Assembly (NCBI GenBank): GCA_030063045.1
Contig: JAQSEB010000032.1
Span: 3,534,001 to 3,598,000, forward strand
Reading direction: 5' to 3'
Source of the DNA: Pratylenchus scribneri
Taxonomy: Eukaryota; Nematoda; Chromadorea; Rhabditida; Pratylenchidae
Length of the DNA stretch: 64,000 nucleotides
Both the position numbers and the translations under genes were made by a program. Of this stretch, positions 11,986 through 24,356 are shown piece by piece. The notes beneath the pieces are model-generated. The model ran no database searches. It saw only the letters and a program-made list of their open reading frames with translations, and was not told where the DNA came from. Every line of letters begins with the position of its first letter. The first letter of the stretch is position 1.

Positions 11986-13053
11986 TTCGGTTTCCAGGTA
12001 AAGTTTCATGCTTAATTATACAATTTACTTTTTAATCCAATGAATTCATGTGTCTTACTTTTACTTATTTGTTAAACAAACACGAATCAAAAAATATACA
12101 TGCAGCAAGGGTGTTTTTAATTTAGCTTAAAAAGTAAAAATTAATGGGTGGCATAGGGATCAATGGCAGTGAATGGATTTGGAGGATATGAATGGCATTT
12201 CTGGACTTCTCACGTGGAATTTAGGCCATAACATAAAAACTGATTTGTTAAAATGCTTTATATATTTTACCACCTAATTTTAATTTCAACAAATGATCAC
12301 GATTGAACTGTTATTTTGGAATTCATAAACCATTGTAAAGCCTTAAATATTCTTATTCTGTGGCTCATTATTCTGGAAAGCTTAATCCGTTGTAAAGCCT
12401 TAAATATCCTCCCCTGAAAAAGTTGATGTTTTCAGAAAGTGACTGTTTTCTAAATAATAAATTTACATATCTTTGAATAAATAAACCCAATTTTTTAGAT
12501 GAAAGTAGCTTATTAAATTCAATACTTCGACCAATTCCCATTCCTCTGGTTATCATCAAGTCAGTCGTCAGTCCTCATTTGCCATAGTCAATCAACATCA
12601 ATTTATATGGATATTGGGAGGAGGAAATAGAATATGGTTTCTATTCTAATCTATGCAGCAGTTTTCAATTTATTTAATTCCATACTTTTCCTAGTATTTT
12701 TGACTTTGAACATTTCGAGATTCACACAATTTATGAAAAAGCTTTAAATTTTGCCGAAGGAAAAATCCATTTTTGGAAAAACATGATTGTGATCTTTTCA
12801 TTTTTGAGCTTTTTATGATTAAAGTGCATATTATTTGATCACCGAATATTTTAATAAAACATTCTCCATTTCAATATCTCTTTTATTATTTATATTTTAA
12901 TCAAATAAATTAATTCCAATGAAAATATTTATCGATTATTGAAACAATTGACAACAATAATAACAAAAATAATAATATAAAAGAATCACATTTGATTTTG
13001 TTGATGAGCTCAAATTAAAGGAATGATTAATAATAAAAACAACAAAAAATAAA
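11986..13053. other. Intergenic, no gene recognised
   Basis: AT-rich sequence between the MSP pseudogene and the 3' end of the site-2 protease gene. A short 'gtaaagccttaaatat' motif occurs twice (near 12335 and 12391). No coding region or RNA gene is supported. Confidence 0.5.
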
Positions 13054-15487
13054 TCAATTAAGGATGAAGGATTTAATAAAGCCGACTGTGATATTGGACC
13101 CAAATATAAAAGTGCCACAAATGAGGAATAATTTTTGGATTCGCTTCCGCGAACTAAAATTAATGAATTAAAAAATTGTATATTTTCAACAAAAATACCT
13201 GAATGAATAATTTTGGAAAAAATAATCCACAACAGTGTTACTGATGAACTGACCATCCAAACCATAACAGGGAACGGCATTCAAAATTCCCATTGCCAGC
13301 GAAAATGTAATCAAATAACGAGCAAAAAGTTCAACGATTCGATGCAACCACCATGGAATAAATTCTTAAAATTAATTTAGAATTAATTTATTAATTAAAA
13401 CTTACCAAAACGAGGGGACAATTCGGTGATTTCGACCGTTTGAAGTGGCTAAATATTTAGATCATTATTTTAATATAATTTTATTATTATTTAACCTCAA
13501 TTAAATATCCAACGAAGAGGACGGGTTTTTGTTGATTTTTCACTTTAAATCGTAAAAGTACTGTTCCATTGAAAAAAGCCGGGACCACGCAAACATAGCC
13601 AGGTGGAATTGTCTGCAAAAATCAATAAATCGATATTTTAATAATTTACAAAAAATACCGCAGTTAAATGTTGAACATTATTTGTTGGCTGAATTTCGCA
13701 TTGTGCATGGCCAATAACTAATTTAATTAAATAAATTTAAAATAAATTAATTATTACTTTGCATTGCCGGAAGGCAGGCATAGGAATATGTGAATTCATT
13801 TGATTGATGCGATAAATAATTGGTACCCAAAACATTTTGTCCTACAATTTGCTGAGTTTGCTTTGTTCCAGTGGTTGGTAAAATTCGCTAAAAATATTTA
13901 AAATTAAATTAATCCAAATTTTTACCATTTTCAAATTTGCTCTTTTCCGCCTTGGATGCAATCCAAATTCTGCCTCAAAATCAGGAAAATTTGGAAAAAT
14001 TGGTTTTGGTGTGGTCGGCGGTTGAATTTGAACATTTTGTTCTTTCGGTGGTTTTTCATCAATTGCCAAATATCGGAAGCAAATATGCGTTGAACTAGTT
14101 ACATTGAATTCACCGCAACATTGCATTTCACCGTCCACCGATTGGGGGGCAATAATATATTCGGTGGTGGCCTTCATCCGGGCGACCGCCTTTTGTTGGG
14201 CCAGAAAACCGGAAGGCGGGTTTTCTTTGATCATTTGAAAGCATCGATTCCAATCATTGATATTTTTGACTTCACATTGGTTAATTTGGGTTATTTGGTA
14301 GCCAGATTGCAGGCCGGTTGGTCCAAATAAGCCAGATTTTGGTTCAACATCTTTATTATTAAATTTTATTAATTTATAAATGTTTGAATTACCAATCACA
14401 ATAACACCCGAATTATTGGAATAAAGTGGGAATGCGAACACCGGTATTGAAATGAGTATCAAAACGCCCAAAAAAGCAAAAATAATATTATGCCAAATTC
14501 CAGCACCATAAATTCCTAAATATTATTTATTTATTAGAATATTTAATTCATTAAATTATTTTACTTAATTTCTGTGCATATGAACATCGACCCAATTCTT
14601 CCGATTCAATTTCCGTAAAGGCACCAGGGTATATGGCAAAAAGAAATATTCCCAAGCCTGAATGAAATTATTTATTAAATAAAATATAAATGAATAAACC
14701 TGTCACGCGAACATTGGCATTCGCCGCTGCAATTGCATGCCCCGCTTCATGCACAATACTGGCAATAATTATTACTAGCAAAAATATTGGCAAATGTGAG
14801 AGTGGAAGATTTATGCCGGGAAAGACCGGAGTAATACCAGCTTAAAGAATTATTAAATTAAAAATGTTATTTGGGGACATACCATTTATATGTTCATGGA
14901 TGGGAATGTACAAAAAGGAATGTTGGTTTATGCTTGGCAAATTGGAAATTGAATCCGTTTGTTGTTGATGAGGTTGAGGAGTGGAATAAATAATTTCTTG
15001 TTTTTGAAAGGCACTAGTCAATTCGAACAATAGCAATCGAAATAAATATACAGGCGTTATTATAAAGCAGAGCAATGAGATAAGGGCACCGAAAGTAAAC
15101 CATAAATCCTGAAAATTTGGATGATTTATTATCAAATTTTGAAGAATTTACCAATATTCGTGCTTTTCTAGGGTCCAATGAAAATTGGTCCAATAATTGC
15201 TGAAGAAAATGTGTAAATGTGGAAGCATGTCGGTCAAAATTTGCTAGGTATAATCGAAACTGAACAAAATAAATTTATACTAAAAGAATGAAGGTAATTT
15301 TACCTGAAAGAATGTGAACGAAATCCCATAATTTTCCAATAACTTTAAATATCTGAAAGAAATATTTCGTGAATTTTGTTTATAGTTTAATTAACCTTTC
15401 TGAATTTGATTGTCGCAAATAGAAGTCCACTAACAAAATTAGTATCCAGAACAAGAAAAGTAGACTTATTGCGGTAAAAAGAAGCAT
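13054..15487 (-). CDS. mbtps2: Membrane-bound transcription factor site-2 protease
   Basis: An intramembrane zinc metalloprotease that, in the known pathway, releases membrane-held transcription factors in the Golgi after site-1 cleavage. The start at 15487 gives MLLFTAISLLFLFWILILL, a first membrane segment. Next come the hydrophobic exon near 15130-14880, then VIIIASIVHEAGHAIAAANA near 14770 containing the HExxH zinc site. A PDZ-like stretch (GPTGLQSGYQITQINQCEVKNINDW) and a Cys-rich luminal part (QCCGEFNVTSSTHICFRY) follow at 14340-14050. The second catalytic motif is NAVPCYGLDGQF near 13250, where LDG supplies the zinc-binding Asp. The last exon ends KSFILN with TGA at 13054. Both catalytic motifs are intact. 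Exons are separated by introns of about 45-60 nt. Confidence 0.88.
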
Positions 15488-15956
15488 TTTAAATCCATTT
15501 TTTTGCTAAAAATATTACAAATTTATTAATAAATCATTCATTATTTTATTTAAATAATAAAAATTAATTAAATAAGATTTGTGAATTTATTATTAAAAAA
15601 AAAGAAATAGATGAATGCGTAATGCGGAGTTATTAGCATTAGCAGAGGTGGGATGAGTGTGAAGGAGGAAGGAGAATTCGTAGATTTTCAACTGAAAATT
15701 TAAAAATGAATTTTTATCCAATTTTATTTTTCCTTTTTTTCTGAGCCGGAGCCGAACGAAACTCGTCGACGAATGCGATGCGATGCGAGTTAGAGTCGAG
15801 ACTCGAGATTGCTGGCAAAATCCAGAACTGATTAATTTAATTTAATTACGGATGTATTGCGCGAATTCTTAATCCGAATCCAAACCAAAATTGGAAAATA
15901 ATTTAAAGCTATTTAGAGAAAAACATTTTTCCTTAATCGATATAATTTACAAAGAA
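15488..15956. promoter_or_regulatory. Shared 5' region between mbtps2 and rpl-10a
   Basis: The 469-bp gap between two divergent starts. It holds a relatively GC-rich patch at 15745-15810 with repeated short motifs (gatgcgatgcgag, gagtcgagactcgag) in otherwise AT-rich sequence. It is probably the promoter of the highly expressed ribosomal gene. No defined factor site can be named. Confidence 0.4.
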
Positions 15957-16796
15957 ATGTCATCATCCAAAATTTCTCGTGATACTCTAAATGAATGTGT
16001 GGCTGAAGTCCTGAAGAAATCGCAGGAAAAGAAGCGCAAATTCCGCGAGACAATTGAACTGCAAATTGCATTAAAGAATTATGACCCGCAAAAGGACAAA
16101 CGTTTCAGCGGCACAGTCAGGTTTAGAATAAATCGATAATAATGGTTTAAATTGAATTATTTAAGACTGAAGAACATTCCACGTCCAAAAATGAAGGTTT
16201 GCATTTTGGGAGACCAAAAGCATTACGACGAGGCCACCGCCAATGGGTTTTTTTATTTCATATTTAATTTATAATAAACTTTTTAATTGCAGTATTCCAT
16301 GCATGACTGCCGATGATCTGAAGAAGCTGAACAAGGACAAAAAGCTGATCAAAACACTCAGCAAGAGTTATGATGCTTTTCTGGCCTCGGAGTCGCTTAT
16401 CAAGTTAATTTCCAATTTATCTTTCAAAAATTATTTCCAAAATATAGGCAAATTCCACGTATTCTCGGTCCTGGTTTGAACAAAGCAGGCAAGTTTCCTT
16501 CTGTCGTGACCCACAACGACAATTTGTCCGCCAAAGTTGACGAGATTAAGGCCACCGTGAAATTCCAAATGAAGAAGGTAAAAAATACATAATAATTCAT
16601 TCAAATTAATTAATTTTCAAATTAGGTTCTGTGTTTGGCTGTCGCAATTGGCCACGTGGAAATGTCCCAGGAGGAGTTGGTTTCGAACATCGCGCTGGGC
16701 ATTAATTTCCTGGTTTCGCTGCTGAAAAAGAATTGGCAGAATGTTCGCTCATTGCACATCAAATCGACAATGGGCCAACCGCAACGACTCTACTGA
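15957..16796 (+). CDS. rpl-10a: 60S ribosomal protein L10a
   Basis: A cytosolic large-subunit protein of the L1 stalk. Five exons: 15957-16120, 16166-16246, 16293-16403, 16448-16577 and 16626-16796, all with GT..AG introns of 44-48 nt. The product runs [13 protein letters not shown] ... [12 protein letters not shown] ... [16 protein letters not shown] ... [28 protein letters not shown] ... [16 protein letters not shown] ... [26 protein letters not shown], about full family length. An in-frame ATG lies upstream at 15891. The later ATG is preferred because the family begins MSS..., so the upstream one is probably in the 5' UTR. Confidence 0.96.
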
Positions 16797-17520
16797 ACAT
16801 GGAATGGAAATATGTTGGAAGAATGATGATGGGCGACCTTTTGATGAGAATTCGTTGCTATTTAAAATATGTTATCATTCAAATTGTTAAATTGGGTGGT
16901 CTGCCACATCAAAGAAAAGAATAAATGTTGTTAAAATTTATTTGTTCAAAAAATACAGCCGTTAATGCGTCCGGATATAAAAAAATAAGAGGCGCTTTAA
17001 AGGTTTCCCAGTGTTTTAATTCAAAATTCACATGGCTCGCCCCGTTCACGTTCACCTTATTGACAATTATACTCATTTTTCCTTTTTTTAAATCACATAT
17101 TACCTCATATGCACATTCAAAAAAATTAAAAACAATCGTAAAGCCGGTTTCTCCACCCCAAAAACCCTTTCCCAACTTTTATTCATCTAAAAAAATTACT
17201 TGCTCTTGCTTGGATTCGAACCCACGACCCTGCCCATTTTCAACCCATTTGCCTCTCTTCCAAATCCCCCCTTCTTTGCCATTAGGCCATGACATGCAGT
17301 TTTTGTGTTTTTTGCTCACTTCCATATCCATCCATTAGCCCTGGTTTTTGAGCATAGATCCCACTACAAACTATATATCAAACGAAAGCTGTTTCAGTTT
17401 AGGTTTCTAGAAATACTTCAAAATCCAAAAAAAAGAATTATGTTAAAATTTATTTATTCATATTCATTTTATTTGCAATACAATTTAATGGGTAATTAAT
17501 TGAATTAGAGGTATTTTTGG
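16797..17520. other. Intergenic with a tRNA-like fragment at 17200-17297 (minus strand)
   Basis: On the minus strand, TGGCCTAATGGCA (A-box-like) is followed about 60 nt later by GGGTTCGAATCC (B-box-like). The T-stem and acceptor do not pair properly and the spacing is long, so this looks like a degenerate tRNA or tRNA-derived repeat, not a working gene. The rest, including the rpl-10a 3' flank, shows no gene. Confidence 0.45.
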
Positions 17521-18286
17521 TCAGGAATCCCATCCACCAAAAGGGTCACAATATGGCATTAGATCTCGTAGAGAGCAGCCAAAACGGCAGCAAAACTGAA
17601 AACCAATTTTGTTAAAAAATAGTAAAAAATTAGTCAGAGAATTCTCACTAGCATCATTTCTGTCATTGATGGGACCCGGTATTGTTCCTTTGTTTTTCCT
17701 CCATCTATCATTTTTGTTGATCTGTTTGTTTCAATACTGTTCCTTTTTAATTCTGCTGATGAGAGTTTATCTGTAAATTGTTGGAATAAGCCCTGTGAGT
17801 TATTTGAAATACCGTATTCCCTCTATTAGTGTCCAAGGGCGGCTATTTTTAATGACCCTAAAAGGGAATAAAAATTCATATTTTTTACTTTTTTCTCCTT
17901 AATTGAAATGGAGGACATAATTAGAGGCTAGAAGGAGAGGGCTTTTATTTGTCAAACCCTCCAAAGGAGTTCGTTCGGGGGAGGCCAATAAAAGAAGAAA
18001 TACGGTATGCCACCCACTAACCAATATTATTCCAACCGTAATTCACTCGTTTATGAATTAAATGCTCTTCGATGTCCTCCTCTGCCAATGCCAAACTTCT
18101 TTTCTTCCTTTTCATTCCACAAGTGATTTCCCAAGCAGCAGCGAATGATTCTCCTCCCGGGGGGCAAAGTTTCATCAAACCCACATTCGGCCTTCGAATA
18201 AATGCTTCGGATATTGTGAATGCAAGGAGGAGAAGGCTTATTAGTGCCAAAAAATGTTTCCGTGATGTTCCAATTTTTGAAGTCAT
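17521..18286 (-). CDS. Insulin-like peptide precursor
   Basis: A secreted ligand of the insulin/IGF family. Exon 1 (18286-18047) encodes MTSKIGTSRKHF plus a hydrophobic signal peptide ending near ISEA, then a B-chain-like segment LMKLCPPGGESFAAAWEITC and a basic KRKKRS site. Exon 2 (17595-17521) encodes the A chain, CCRFGCSLRDLMPYC, with the exact insulin A-chain spacing CC-x3-C-x8-C. I place the donor after HKR (GTGAAT at 18046), so a dibasic site precedes the A chain directly and the frame is kept. The total is 104 residues. The B-chain cysteines are 14 residues apart, more than the usual 11-12, because of the PPGG insertion. The intron contains a foldback element. Confidence 0.82.
17811..18006. 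mobile_element. MITE-like foldback, family 'ccgtatttcctctattag', copy A
   Basis: The left end taccgtattccctctattagtg is inverted at the right end (caataaaagaagaaatacggta). It lies in the insulin-like gene intron and has no coding capacity. Related copies are at 19008-19168 and 61090-61208. Confidence 0.6.
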
Positions 18287-19454
18287 TGTTTTTTAAATAA
18301 TTCCCTCCAAAGTTTATTCTAAAATATGCAGTTTATAATTTACGAACTTGTTGAATTGAATGTGGTCATTTATGTGAGAAGGAACCGAAATGGGCTTTAT
18401 ATACGGCATTTCTTGTGAATTTATTCTATAAATAAGATTAACAACAATGGTTGGAGGGAATTTGAGGATGAGTTCATAGAGGAAAATAGGGAATGGCACA
18501 GTTTAGCAGAAACCAACAATTCGACAATTCCATTCCACTTTTAGGACAATTAAAGGGCATATTGTTCAGCATTGGCCAGCGGGTTTCCTTCCGGCTGCAT
18601 TCCCCCATTCTTGTTTGCTTCATCATCTTTTGCCAAAATGAATAGTCCTCTCATCAATTTTGTTCGTTAAATGTCAAAATATATTCCGGCTACCGGATTA
18701 GCCATGACTCTGTGTGCTTTTTATTGGCTAATGATGAATGATGCCGTTCCACGCAAAACGCCCTAGGAAATTAAAATCCCTCTCGATTAAACTCCCACTT
18801 TAGTGAATTTAGCTTTGTAGAGGAAAATTGGAAGTAAAATTGGTGACGTTTTCCCGAGAAGATGCAGCAACACAGGAAGGAAGGAAGGAAGGAACTTTAG
18901 GGCGAAACTGACGTTAAATGTTTTTTTATACAAGTACAAAATCAAAAATGGAGCATCATTAAAATTGGACTATATAAATTTGTGTGGGCGATGAATACAA
19001 AATTCAAAGTATATTTCCTCTATTAGAAGTCCACCCTCGACTTTGCATTACATTTTTTAGTACCATTGGACACAATTAAAAATGCTATGGTTTGTTCAAA
19101 AATATCAATCCATTTTTGTGCTTCGAAACTAATAAGCCCAAGGGCTTCTAATAGAGGAAATACGGTATTTTGGATAGCAATTTTGGGAATATTTTATGAA
19201 ATATTGAAAGACCAAATGATGAGAGAGGGAAGGAATGGTTGGGATTTTGAGAACAAATCACTCGGATTCCAAAGGAAGAAGGGAAGGTGGCAATTATTCG
19301 GACATCGGTGAAAATATTGAAGCTTTCTACAAATTCCTCTTCATTAATTCCTTGCCCTAGCCACTGAGTCTGTCATTCCATCATTGGCCAATAAAGTGCA
19401 ATGCTTCCAGCAACAATTTGTTGGGGCACTCCTTCTCCAATTTCAACAATCTCT
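18287..19454. other. Intergenic, insulin promoter side, with a foldback element
   Basis: The upstream flank of the insulin-like gene. It contains a short aagg microsatellite near 18876-18893 and the foldback listed separately. No gene is supported on either strand. Confidence 0.45.
19008..19168. mobile_element. MITE-like foldback, same family, copy B
   Basis: The left end atatttcctctattagaagtccacc and the right end ccaagggcttctaatagaggaaatacgg are clear inverted repeats of over 20 bp around a short unique centre. Confidence 0.7.
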
Positions 19455-20639
19455 TCACTTTTTTTTATTGCTTCGTCTGCTGCTGTTTTGTTCACTGCTT
19501 CCATTTTCAACAATGGAAAAGTGCATTTCGGCATGCTTAGCCTCCTCAACAAAAAGGGAATTTGTGAAAAGGCAATCATTTCGATGCAATTTGATGAAGC
19601 CATTCCTATCATTTTGACTGAATTCCCCAAATAATCTTTGTCTCTCTGCGGCAATATACTGAAAAATAAACAAAATATAAATAATTAATGGTGTTTAATT
19701 TGTCGAAAAAATCATTGAAACTGCGAAAAGGTTTTAGTGGTTTAATGGTTTGTCCTGGATTAATAAACCTTATACCCAATCGATAGATCCCATCAAGACG
19801 CGTCGATTGGTTTATAATTTGTCATGGTTTGGTCAAAAATTAAGGGTTTTATACCGCTTAAACAATCTCGTGCCTTTTGGTTTAAAACTAATTTCAAATT
19901 GGTTAAACCTATAAGCCAAATCATAATCAAACGTCTCTCAACGAGATCTATTGATTGGATATATATTTGTCAGTCAAGGACAAAACATTAATCCGTTAAA
20001 ATCTTTTCGCCAAATGTTTTTTCCGTATATTAAATATTTCTCATAAATAATAAATGGTTAAATTTGGTTTACTTTTTCTCCAAATTTCATGAGTTGCATT
20101 TTGAAACCAAAATTTGGTCGGGCACAATATCGCCTTTGGCCAATATATTCAAGAGCATTTGAATAGCTCAAATTGGTCACTGTAATCAAATAGGCCACAC
20201 AAATGCAAACACTTCTACTGGCACCGGCCAAACAATGAACCAAAACATTCTCTTGAATTAAATTATCAAATACAGTGTAAAATTGTTGAGTAACCATGGC
20301 GAAGTCGATGAGAGTGAATAAATGAATTGGTGGAGGGGAAATATTTAAGCACATTTTCCCCTGGGGAATCATTCAAAACCACTCGAAGGACTTCAACTTT
20401 AGCACCGCCAAAATCGCAATCTTTGGTGAATCCATGGACAGAAACAATTGCCCGAATTTTATTCTCATCCAACATTTTCACATCAACGGCATCACGAAGG
20501 CTGCCCACATAAAGTCCAGGCAAAATCTTCAAATAAAGTTTTAGTTTATTAGGCAAAATTGCCTTGATTATGTGGGAACCTGATCCATTCCAGTCGAAAT
20601 TCGTTTACGCCATTGTGAAAAGGCCAATTCATGGTTCAT
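19455..20639 (-). CDS. Dual-specificity protein phosphatase, DUSP22/DUSP15 type
   Basis: A small tyrosine/serine phosphatase of the atypical DUSP group. After a 53-nt intron the domain starts ILPGLYVGSLRDAVD and runs through AIVSVHG, LNDSPGENVLKYF and NSFIHSHRLRH. A 43-nt intron (GTTACTC..TTCAAG) then joins ENVLVHCLAGASRSVCICVAYL. This is the HCxxxxxRS signature with catalytic Cys and Arg present. RYCARPNFGFKMQLMKFGEK follows, and the last exon (19662-19455) gives YIAAERQRLFGEFSQND and a basic tail. The 5' end is uncertain: ATGs at 20639 (MNHELAF) and 20588 (MDQ, which aligns with family starts) are both in frame, and open frame extends to an acceptor near 20740. A Gly-2 for myristoylation, typical of DUSP22, is not seen. 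Confidence 0.8.
19764..19965. mobile_element. Foldback element 'aaccttatacc..atagatc', copy A
   Basis: The left end aaaccttatacccaatcgatagatcccatc is inverted at the right end (acgagatctattgattgg). It lies in the last intron of the DUSP gene. Related copies are at 22343-22530 and 58708-58894. Confidence 0.55.
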
Positions 20640-21044
20640 TTTTACAGAAAATGGGATATATTTTTCAGCCAAATTATCGAATAATCTTTTCTCATTTCCA
20701 TCTAAAAATGCCCTCCTAAACAGGAAGAAAAATTGGCGAATATGAAAAGCAAAGAAATCGAAATTGAATTGAAACAATGAATGCACGAATTTACACTTTC
20801 ATATATAAAAATTTTTATTCTCCCAGAGTATTTTCATATCGTGTTTTCTTTCAATTTCAACGTAAAATAGGTGGCATAATTATCCCAGAAATGACTGAAA
20901 AAATGCAATTGAACTGTTTAAGGGCGAATAAAATCTTTTTTTAAATGAGTATTGAATGAACACAAATAAATACAGACAGACAAAAATGGAAAGTTGGAAA
21001 AAAAGGCGTTTTTCAGCTGCCAGATTTCATTCTTCCATCCAGAT

Positions 21045-23423
21045 TCATTGATGCAAGCCGGCAGGTCCGCCGCCATCCTCTTTTTCCCATGAAACGCACA
21101 TAAAATCGCCAAATGGGCCAACCCTGTCTCTGGCATTGGACAGCTCTTCCAAAAATGATTGGCCTCCTCCATCCAGCGATTCGGTGCGTCTGAACATCAA
21201 AATCGGCATAAATTCGGGGAAATAATTTCTTCTCCTCCAGACTGACTCGATGTTGGCGGATCCTCTTCTCCTTTGGTGTTGTTCATCCGGCAAAATATGG
21301 CCACCTCTTTTGGGCGGGATTGGTGGAGGAGTTGAGGTGGAAGGAGGATTCAGTGGATTGTTCAAAATTTGTTGGACAGTTCGTTCAGGCCTTGGTGGAG
21401 GGGAGGAAGTGGATGAGGCGATTGAATCCCTTTGCAGAGATGGGACTGGCTTTTCTGCTGGATTGGATTTATTATTGGCCATTGTCCTTTCAATTGTATT
21501 TGTATTGCTGCTGATTGGATTGTAGGATTCAATCAAAACATTTTCGGTGCCTTTGATTTCATTGCGACAAAATGGGCAATTTTTCTCGCCATCCGACTTT
21601 TCCTTATCAAAATTGAATTGGCTTCATTCCAATTTAGTCCTTTTTATTACCTGCCATTTGATCAAACATGATCGGCAAAGTAAATGTCCGCACGGTTCCA
21701 ATTTCACATTTTTATTTCGTTCATCACAAATTTTGCACATTTCAAATGTTGTGCCCATTTGGCAATAAATTTGATATTCTTCCGACGAAACTTGCACTCT
21801 GCCTTCCGTGTTATTTTGTAGGGCAAAGGACAAATCCACATTTTTGATTCGTCCATTTGGGTACAGATAAAAGCCTTCCCTACTTCCATCGACCTAAATT
21901 CCCTTTTAATTTGTGTAAATATTTCAATTTAATGACCAATGATTGAATGAATGATTTATTTTGAGGAATTGTTTGGTATATTTTAGCATCCGGCGCAACA
22001 TAACCAATTGCCCATTGGCCAAGTCGAGTGCAACTCAATCGGAAAACATAGCTTTAAAAGGGGAAATGGAAAAGAAAAATATTTTGGGAATGACCTTCCC
22101 GGTTTATTGATGAATTGTTGAAGTCTTTGTTTGACCTCCTCATAGGTCATGAAGGCCACAAATGCTGGATGGGTGACTGCCAACAATTGCCAATTTTTTA
22201 GCAATGAATTCCAAGGGTGAAAAAGCCTTGAAAAGACATTTATATTTGGTAATAATCGCCTAAAGGAAATATTTAATTTGCCGAAAAAACATTGCAATCG
22301 CCGAAAAGATTGGAACTGTTCAGAAGTTAAACCTAGACATATAAACCTTATACTCAATCAATAGATACTTAGGTTTTGGTTTAAGTTTAACCATTTCGAA
22401 CTCAGTTTTGAACCAAAAAGTCTAAACAGGTTTAAAACTGTTAAAAACCCAATAATTTTGACCACCAAACTATAACAAATTACATAGCATTCGATGCGTC
22501 TTTACAAGCTCAATCCATGATTATATATGGTTTATGAATGTTGGCCAAACCCTTAAATCAAAATAATTATTTTGATATTAAATATTCCTTTCGACAATTT
22601 CAATATTTTTTTCCGGCAAATTAAATACTATTCATTGTCCAAAAACCTGGTGAAAACATCAAATTCAAAATTGCTAATGTGATCATTGCACGTCAAATCA
22701 ATTGTATTCTTCAATGCGTGTGTTTCACTGCCAACACAAAATTTATGCACTTTATTCAATTCATTCCGAAATTCCTCCCAGGGAACAATTGTCCTCTCTG
22801 CCCCGAATGAATTTAGCCAAAATTCTTCGGCCTGCCTTTTGGTTATCCGAAAACGGCTGCCAACAAATTTTCCATCCGGAAATTCGGCCTTCAATTCCGA
22901 AAGCATGTGCGAAAATATCAGTGATTTTTTGGTCAAATGCCGTCTGGCACTGGATCCTTCCTCGAATAATTTTTCCTTTTCCGTTTTGAAAAGCCGAATT
23001 GTTTGTTTGCATTTTAGGGTCAAATTGGAGAGGAAAAGTCGAAGGAAAAGATTGTCTTGAAGGATGTTAGGGTCGTTGGTGAATATTGTGTTTAGGAGAT
23101 TGTAAATGTCAGGCAGAATGTCGAGAATGAATGGAGGCGAATTTTTCAAATTTAATTTTGGTTGATGACAAAAACGAATCACCGATTCCATCATTCCATA
23201 GCATTTCTCGACTGTTTTTCGGTCCTAAAAATTGTGGGGATTTTTTGTTAAACCAAAAAATGTTGACTTGTGCATTCAAAGAGCAATTTGGGCCAATCAT
23301 AATTTGAGTTTGATTGCCTGCTAATCCGGAGTGATAGGCGGATAAAATATTTTGGGTGGACGAACCGACCAATGAAGCTGCCGTTCCAACCACCCGATTC
23401 AGCAATGAGCTGGCCGCATTCAT
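21045..23423 (-). CDS. sli-1: E3 ubiquitin ligase Cbl (SLI-1 type)
   Basis: An adaptor and RING ubiquitin ligase that down-regulates receptor tyrosine kinases such as EGFR. Starts at 23423 ([13 protein letters not shown]). The N-terminal TKB domain follows: a four-helix part ([20 protein letters not shown]), an EF-hand-like part ([25 protein letters not shown]), and an SH2-like part ([24 protein letters not shown], then [20 protein letters not shown]). A linker ([18 protein letters not shown]) leads into the C3HC4 RING with [15 protein letters not shown] and, on the next exon, [12 protein letters not shown]. The C-terminus is short and proline-rich ([23 protein letters not shown]) and would bind SH3 domains. 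TGA is at 21045. All RING ligands are present. Head to head with piki-1. Confidence 0.93.
22343..22530. mobile_element. Foldback element, copy B (decayed)
   Basis: Inside a Cbl intron, aaaccttatactcaatcaatagatac matches the left end of the copy at 19764. The right end (cgatgcgtctttacaagctcaatcc) is only weakly inverted. Confidence 0.4.
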
Positions 23424-24356
23424 TTTCTTGGCTTTTAAATATTAGCTAAAATGGAATAAAAGGAAGTTGGATTAGTCAGCCAATTTTGGATTGAAAGAAG
23501 GGGAATTGATCGAATCTCGCCACATCCATAAATGGAAATGGAAGGCAAAATAGAGGGCAATGCGGGAACATAAAAAAGGAAACCCGCTGGCGATGGTCGC
23601 CGCCAAAGATGGAAGGAAAAGGAAGGGAAAAGCGTTGGAACCGATCAACCAGCCGACCCGCAAAACTCGGTTCTTTCATTCCAAACTACAGAGTGAACAT
23701 CTTCGCCCAAAATGGTCAAAAACGAATCTAAATGGCGGAACATCATCTATCCCATCTACAATTAACTTTTTTCTCTGAATTGACTAAAAATTCATTAATT
23801 TGTGTCAACAAAAACCACTTTAATTACCAACTGAGGCCGGCCGCAATGCCCTTTTATGACCAAAATCAGCAGGTAAATAATTTATAAAAAATAAAAATAT
23901 CAGCCGCTAAACAATCTGCCACCAATTGCTTTTCCTGCTCTGCTTAACATTCCATTATTAGAGGAGTTCGCTTCAATAGTAAAAAAGAAAAGCTATGTGA
24001 CAAGTGAATGAAAAGTGGGTGAAAGTAGGAAAAAGAAGACAACTGAATGGATGGATTGAATATTGCTGGGGGGAAAATGAGAGGGAAAATGGAGGAGAAA
24101 GTCCACAGACGATTTTCCCTACAGCCCCATCAGCAGAGGCGGACGTATTTCTCGCCGATCATATTTTATTAAAAGTATTCGATCTTTTGCCCCCATAAAA
24201 TTAACAATTCCCACAACATTCCATTCCAATCCCCTTCTATTAGAACAGACAAGGATTGGCCAAGACGAGTCCATTTTAATTAAAATTGAGGCGAGGCCAA
24301 ATTGGTGGAAAATGTCATCAACAAATTGATAAAATAATATTCCAAATTGGGTCAAA
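23424..24356. promoter_or_regulatory. Region between divergent Cbl and PI3K genes
   Basis: A 933-bp gap between two divergent coding starts. Open stretches at 23560-23780 and 23846-23872 (ATGCCCTTTTATGACC..CAG|gtaaat) might be non-coding or a further 5' exon of the PI3K gene, but I could not join them in frame. No other gene is supported. Confidence 0.4.

Noticed and set aside
17200..17297. tRNA gene on the minus strand
   Set aside because: Boxes A and B resemble a tRNA, but the T-stem and acceptor do not pair and the spacing is too long.
20280..20400. Apparent frameshift in the DUSP domain between NVLKYF and VLVHC
   Set aside because: A 43-nt GT..AG intron (GTTACTC..TTCAAG) restores the exact family spacing, NSFIHSHRLRH followed by ENVLVHCLAG.
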